A stretch of 64,000 bases of DNA. Origin: Phycisphaerales bacterium (GTDB taxonomy: Bacteria; Planctomycetota; Phycisphaerae; Phycisphaerales; UBA1924). The number at the start of each line of letters is the position of its first letter. The stretch's first letter is position 1. The stretch is from NCBI GenBank assembly GCA_023382935.1, contig JAHDXL010000003.1, positions 1 to 64,000 on the forward strand. The letters are read 5' to 3'. Shown piece by piece: positions 60,579-64,000 of the stretch. Below the pieces are notes generated by a model that was given only the letters and a program-made list of their open reading frames with translations, was not told where the DNA came from and did not search any database. The translations under genes were made by a program, and so were the position numbers.

Positions 60579-62609
60579 GTGCGCATTCTGCTGCTCATGC
60601 TCATCGTCGCGGCCTGCCTGGTCAGTTACGCCCGCTCGGCCCCGCCCGACGACCAGCGCATGGAGTGGTGGCGCGAGGCCCGCTTCGGCATGTTCATCCA
60701 CTGGGGGCTCTACTCGGTTCCCGCCGGCGAGTGGAACGGGCAGACCGGGCACGGCGAGTGGATCCGCACAACGGCCCAGATCCCCCTGGAACAGTACGAC
60801 CAGTTGCTCGAACGCTTCAACCCAGTGGAGTTCGATGCCGACGCGTGGGTGAAGATGGCCAAGGACGCGGGCATGAAGTACATCGTGATCACCAGCAAGC
60901 ACCACGATGGATTTGCCCTGTTTGACTCGAAGGTGTCGGACTTCGACGTGATGGCGACGCCCTTCCAGCGCGACATCATGGCCGAACTGGCCGCCGCGTG
61001 CGAGCGCGAGGGCATCGTCATGTGCTGGTACCACTCGATCATGGACTGGCACCACCCCGACTACCTGCCCCGGCGCACCTGGGAGACCAACCGCCCGGTG
61101 GGCGACGCCGACTTTGAACGCTTCGTCGAATACCTGCACGCCCAGGTGACCGAACTGCTCACCAACTACGGGCCCATCGGCATCATGTGGTTTGACGGGG
61201 AGTGGGAAGCGACTTGGAACCACGACCGCGGACAGGCGCTCTATGACCTCTGCCGCAGGCTTCAGCCCGACGTGATCGTCAACAACCGCGTTGACGTCGG
61301 GCGCGGAGGCATGGCCGGATTCTCCGATGACGGGTACGCGGGCGACTACGGCACGCCCGAGCAGGAAGTGCCGGCCACTGGGCTGCCCGGCGTCGACTGG
61401 GAAACCTGCATGACCATGAACACCCACTGGGGCTGGAACCAGAACGACACCAACTGGAAATCCACGCAGGAACTCATTCGCCTCCTGGTGGACATCGCCA
61501 GCAAGGGAGGCAACTTCCTGCTCAACATCGGGCCGCGCGCCGACGGCACTTTCCCGCCGCAGTCCGTCACACGACTCCAGGAGATCGGCAACTGGATGAA
61601 ACTGAACGGCGAGTCGATCTACGGCACCACGGCCAGCCCGTTCGACGCGCTGCCGTGGGGGCGTTGCACGATGCGCACGGGTAAGGAAACCTCGACGCTC
61701 TACCTGCACGTCTTCGACTGGCCGAAGGACGGGGTGCTGTTGGTGCCGGGGCTGGGCAGCCCGATCCGCTCGGCGAGGCTCCTGAGCGACAACGATCGCC
61801 CGCTGGCGTGGGAGCGCGGAGATTCGGACGTGCGGATCACGCTCCCGCCGCTCGCACCCGATGCGCGGTGCAGCGTGATCGCGCTGGAGGTGGAAGGCAC
61901 GCCGGTGGTGTATGAGGCGCCGACCATCGAGGCAATCAGTTCGCAGTTTGTCGATTCTGCCGAAGTTTCGCTGAGCACGCGCTCGAAACTGGAAGTACGT
62001 TTCACGACCGACGGGAGCGAGGTCGGGCCCGACTCGGCGGTCTATCGCGCACCGATCAGGGTCACCTCGTCGGGGGTGGTCAAGGCGCAGTCGTTTGATC
62101 GGGGGCGAGCGGTCAGCGCCGTCACCAGCCGCGCCTTTGAGAAGGTTCTGCCGTGGCCATCGCGCAGCGTTCCGGCCCGCGCCGGGCTGCTGGAATTGAC
62201 GTACAGGGGCGACTGGAACAAATTGCCCGACTTTTCAGCGTTGACGCCGACCGGGTCGCGCCTGGTCGCCGAATTCGGGCTGCCCGCGGGTTTCAAGGAA
62301 GAGTCGGTCGGACTGGTGCAGCGCGGCGTGCTGCGCATCGACGAGCCGGGCATGTACCAGTTCATGCTCACCAGTGACGACGGCGCCCGCCTGTATATCG
62401 ACGGGCGTTTGGTACTGGATAACGATGGGCTGCACTCGCCGGTGGCCGTGACGGGCGTGGCGCCGCTGAACTCGGGCGGACACGACATACGAGTCGAGTG
62501 GTTCAACAAGTCCGGCGGCGTAGCGCTGGAACTGAAGATGACCAGGGCCGGGGGCGCGCTGGCGCCGATCGATCCGGCGCGACTGACGCATGAGGAGGAT
62601 CGCCCGTGA
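60579..62609 (+). CDS. Secreted GH29 alpha-L-fucosidase with PA14 domain
   Basis: A 676-residue exocellular or periplasmic fucosidase. The signal peptide spans residues 1-21. The GH29 barrel starts W-W-R-E-A-R-F-G-M-F-I-H-W-G and has S-K-H-H-D-G-F-A-L-F. The nucleophile is Asp206 in M-W-F-D-G-E-W. A chitobiase-type domain (about 430-500) and a PA14 carbohydrate-binding domain (about 525-650: M-Y-Q-F-M-L-T-S-D-D-G-A-R-L-Y-I-D-G) follow. The GTG at 60579 is chosen because AAAGGAG lies six bases upstream; an ATG at 60558 is the alternative. TGGTACGCT at 60548-60556 is a likely -10. The stop overlaps the next start by four bases. Confidence 0.95.
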   Translation: MRILLLMLIVAACLVSYARSAPPDDQRMEWWREARFGMFIHWGLYSVPAGEWNGQTGHGEWIRTTAQIPLEQYDQLLERFNPVEFDADAWVKMAKDAGMKYIVITSKHHDGFALFDSKVSDFDVMATPFQRDIMAELAAACEREGIVMCWYHSIMDWHHPDYLPRRTWETNRPVGDADFERFVEYLHAQVTELLTNYGPIGIMWFDGEWEATWNHDRGQALYDLCRRLQPDVIVNNRVDVGRGGMAGFSDDGYAGDYGTPEQEVPATGLPGVDWETCMTMNTHWGWNQNDTNWKSTQELIRLLVDIASKGGNFLLNIGPRADGTFPPQSVTRLQEIGNWMKLNGESIYGTTASPFDALPWGRCTMRTGKETSTLYLHVFDWPKDGVLLVPGLGSPIRSARLLSDNDRPLAWERGDSDVRITLPPLAPDARCSVIALEVEGTPVVYEAPTIEAISSQFVDSAEVSLSTRSKLEVRFTTDGSEVGPDSAVYRAPIRVTSSGVVKAQSFDRGRAVSAVTSRAFEKVLPWPSRSVPARAGLLELTYRGDWNKLPDFSALTPTGSRLVAEFGLPAGFKEESVGLVQRGVLRIDEPGMYQFMLTSDDGARLYIDGRLVLDNDGLHSPVAVTGVAPLNSGGHDIRVEWFNKSGGVALELKMTRAGGALAPIDPARLTHEEDRP

Positions 62610-63694
62610 ACGTGTCGGATCGAAGGGAGTTTCTGGTCGCCATGAGTGGAGCCATGCTCGCACCCGCCGCCTTTGGTTCGCAGGACGGACAGCCGGCCGC
62701 AGTGCGTTCACCCGGCGACGATCATCGCGGCAAGTGCGTCATCGCGTCGGGCAACGGGCTGTGGGACGACGGCTCCGGATGCGTCGTCGAGGCGATGAAG
62801 TGGCTCAACGAGGGGCGCGACCCGGTTGACGCCGTCGTTGCGGGCGTCACACTCGTCGAGGACAACCCGGCCGACCACTCCGTGGGGCTCGGCGGGCTGC
62901 CCAACGAGGACGGGGTCGTGCAACTCGACGCCTCGGTCATGCACGGTCCCACGCACAAGGCCGGCTCGGTCGCCGCGCTGGAAAGCATCCGGAACGCGGC
63001 CGCGGTCGCGCTGCGCGTGCTCAAACACACCGATCACGTCATGCTGGTCGGCGAGGGCGCCAAGCGTTTCGCCCTGCGCATGGGCTTCAAGGAAGAGAAC
63101 CTGCTCACCGACGAAGCCCGCGAAATCTGGCTGAACTGGAAGCGCAACCTCAGCCCGGACGATGACTGGCTCAACGAGGGACAGGGCGAGTTTCCCCCCG
63201 CCGCTCACCGGCGCGTCGGGCCCGATCAGCCCTTCACCTACGGCACCATCAACTGCTGCGCCGTGACCGACGACGGCACGCTGGCCAGTTGCACGACGAC
63301 CAGCGGACTGAGTTACAAACTCCCCGGGCGCGTGGGCGACTCGCCGATCGTCGGTGCGGGCATGTACGTGGACAACGACATCGGGGCGGCCGGCGGCACC
63401 GGGCGCGGCGAAGCGGCCATTCAGAACTGCTGCGCCTACGAGATCGTCCGCGCCATGGGCGAAGGCAAGACGCCCACCGAAGCCTGCCTGCATGCGCTCA
63501 AGCGCGTCGCCGATCGCACGCGCGAGAAACGCCTGCTCAATGACAAGGGGCAGCCCAACTTCGGTCTGGTGCTCTATGCCCTGCGCAAGGACGGCGCCTA
63601 TGGCTGCGCGTCGTTCCATCCCGGCTACCGCTACGCCGTGCACGACGGCGTCACGGCACGGCACCTCAACGCGGCCACCCTGTTTGAAGGTTGA
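62606..63694 (+). CDS. Glycosylasparaginase (aspartylglucosaminidase), Tat-exported
   Basis: A 362-residue Ntn-hydrolase cleaving the GlcNAc-Asn bond of N-glycopeptides. The N-terminus has a twin-arginine signal, S-D-R-R-E-F-L, then a hydrophobic stretch ending A-A-F-G. The precursor is expected to self-cleave before Thr214 in T-Y-G-T-I-N-C-C; T-T-S-G-L-S-Y-K and G-A-G-M-Y-V-D-N-D-I-G-A-A complete the site. The family residue before the Thr is usually Asp; here it is Gly. The GTG start overlaps the fucosidase stop and has GAGGAGG upstream. Together they form an operon for glycoprotein breakdown outside the cytoplasm. Confidence 0.93.
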   Translation: MNVSDRREFLVAMSGAMLAPAAFGSQDGQPAAVRSPGDDHRGKCVIASGNGLWDDGSGCVVEAMKWLNEGRDPVDAVVAGVTLVEDNPADHSVGLGGLPNEDGVVQLDASVMHGPTHKAGSVAALESIRNAAAVALRVLKHTDHVMLVGEGAKRFALRMGFKEENLLTDEAREIWLNWKRNLSPDDDWLNEGQGEFPPAAHRRVGPDQPFTYGTINCCAVTDDGTLASCTTTSGLSYKLPGRVGDSPIVGAGMYVDNDIGAAGGTGRGEAAIQNCCAYEIVRAMGEGKTPTEACLHALKRVADRTREKRLLNDKGQPNFGLVLYALRKDGAYGCASFHPGYRYAVHDGVTARHLNAATLFEG

Positions 63695-63695
63695 A

Positions 63696-64000
63696 TCAAC
63701 AGCCCGCAGCAAAGTCATTCAGGAACTTCTGCACGTCGAAGAAGTTCCACACGCCGTCAACGTTCAGATCGGCCGTCGGGTCGAGATCGGCAAACGCATT
63801 GAGAAACGCCTGCACGTCGAAGAAGTCCAGGCTACAGTCGTGGTTGAAGTCCCCGAAACACGATCCGGGGGCAGGCTTGAAGGCCAGGTGATCGATGGCC
63901 CAGCCATCGGCGTTCTGGCTGCGGATCTCGACCTCCCGAATCACCCCGCCACACGCGTCGATGCGAATGTAGCCCATCCGCCCGGACGACAGGGGCAGCC
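63696..64000 (-). CDS. C-terminus of a secreted dockerin-type protein
   Basis: The last 101 residues of a protein whose start lies beyond the window. A segment V-E-I-R-S-Q-N-A-D-G-W-A-I-D-H-L-A-F precedes the dockerin-like pair D-F-N-H-D-C-S-L-D-F-F-D-V-Q and D-L-N-V-D-G-V-W-N-F-F-D-V-Q, ending A-A-G-C. This repeats the terminal unit of the FG-GAP protein at 4553. The first segment is like the end of secreted choice-of-anchor proteins. It converges with the glycosylasparaginase with one base between the stops. Confidence 0.85.
   Translation of the reverse strand, partial: LPLSSGRMGYIRIDACGGVIREVEIRSQNADGWAIDHLAFKPAPGSCFGDFNHDCSLDFFDVQAFLNAFADLDPTADLNVDGVWNFFDVQKFLNDFAAGC

Noticed and set aside
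60507-61709. Long minus-strand open frame extending the mannosidase N-terminus by about 400 residues
   Set aside because: It is the antisense shadow of the fucosidase gene, its composition is biased, and a -10 box and family-like N-terminus mark the start at 60506.

Overview
The window is high-G+C bacterial chromosome (about two thirds G+C by eye), densely coded, and fits a planctomycete of the class Phycisphaerae. The reasons are five secreted proteins with PEP-CTERM-like tails ending in an Arg cluster, two proteins with dockerin-like repeats of the form N-F-F-D-V-Q, pseudopilins with an H-X9-D-G signature, a GltX with inserts of a type I associate with planctomycetes, and adjacent GltX and GlnRS. 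No close species match can be claimed from sequence alone.

Layout. 1-1100: the 5' part of a DUF2924 gene and its small companion, normally partners of a site-specific recombinase, next to an initiator tRNA with tandem terminators. 1.2-16.9 kb: secreted PEP-CTERM, FG-GAP, beta-helix and pseudopilin proteins mixed with housekeeping genes (purD, an acyl-CoA ligase, an RRM protein, cysteine synthase, two carbonyl reductases). 17-25.5 kb: FkbM methyltransferase, SulP transporter, and a minus-strand operon pheA - scoA - cytochrome b562-like protein - two small membrane proteins, then an orphan ABC ATPase. 25.6-38 kb: a GH2 glycosidase, glnS, gltX, an EF-G paralogue and nadB with a coupled lipoprotein. 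37.7-45.5 kb: a coupled thioesterase-purN-metalloprotease operon, two unfamiliar membrane proteins, a frameshifted secreted gene, thyA and folA. 45.7-48.5 kb: a tandem array of three PEP-CTERM-like genes, two of them identical in DNA. 48.5-56.6 kb: apt, a GroES-like gene, aroA, a POT transporter with a large inserted domain, fumC and a degenerate transglutaminase-like protein. 56.6-63.7 kb: a divergent glycan cluster of GH38 alpha-mannosidase with a pseudopilin on one strand and secreted GH29 alpha-fucosidase with a Tat-type glycosylasparaginase on the other. The right edge cuts a dockerin-type secreted protein.

Together the genes suggest a chemoheterotroph that degrades polysaccharides and probably glycoproteins outside the cytoplasm, carries a large decorated secretome, and has ordinary purine, folate/thymidylate, NAD and aromatic amino acid synthesis. 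The most useful observations are the N-glycan-type degradation cluster, the identical secreted-protein duplication with conserved promoters, a Met/His-conserving b562-like protein in an operon, and a repeated T-A-N-N-N-T box 5-8 bases before about fifteen start codons, which points to widespread leaderless mRNAs. I found no CRISPR array, rRNA gene or complete mobile element.
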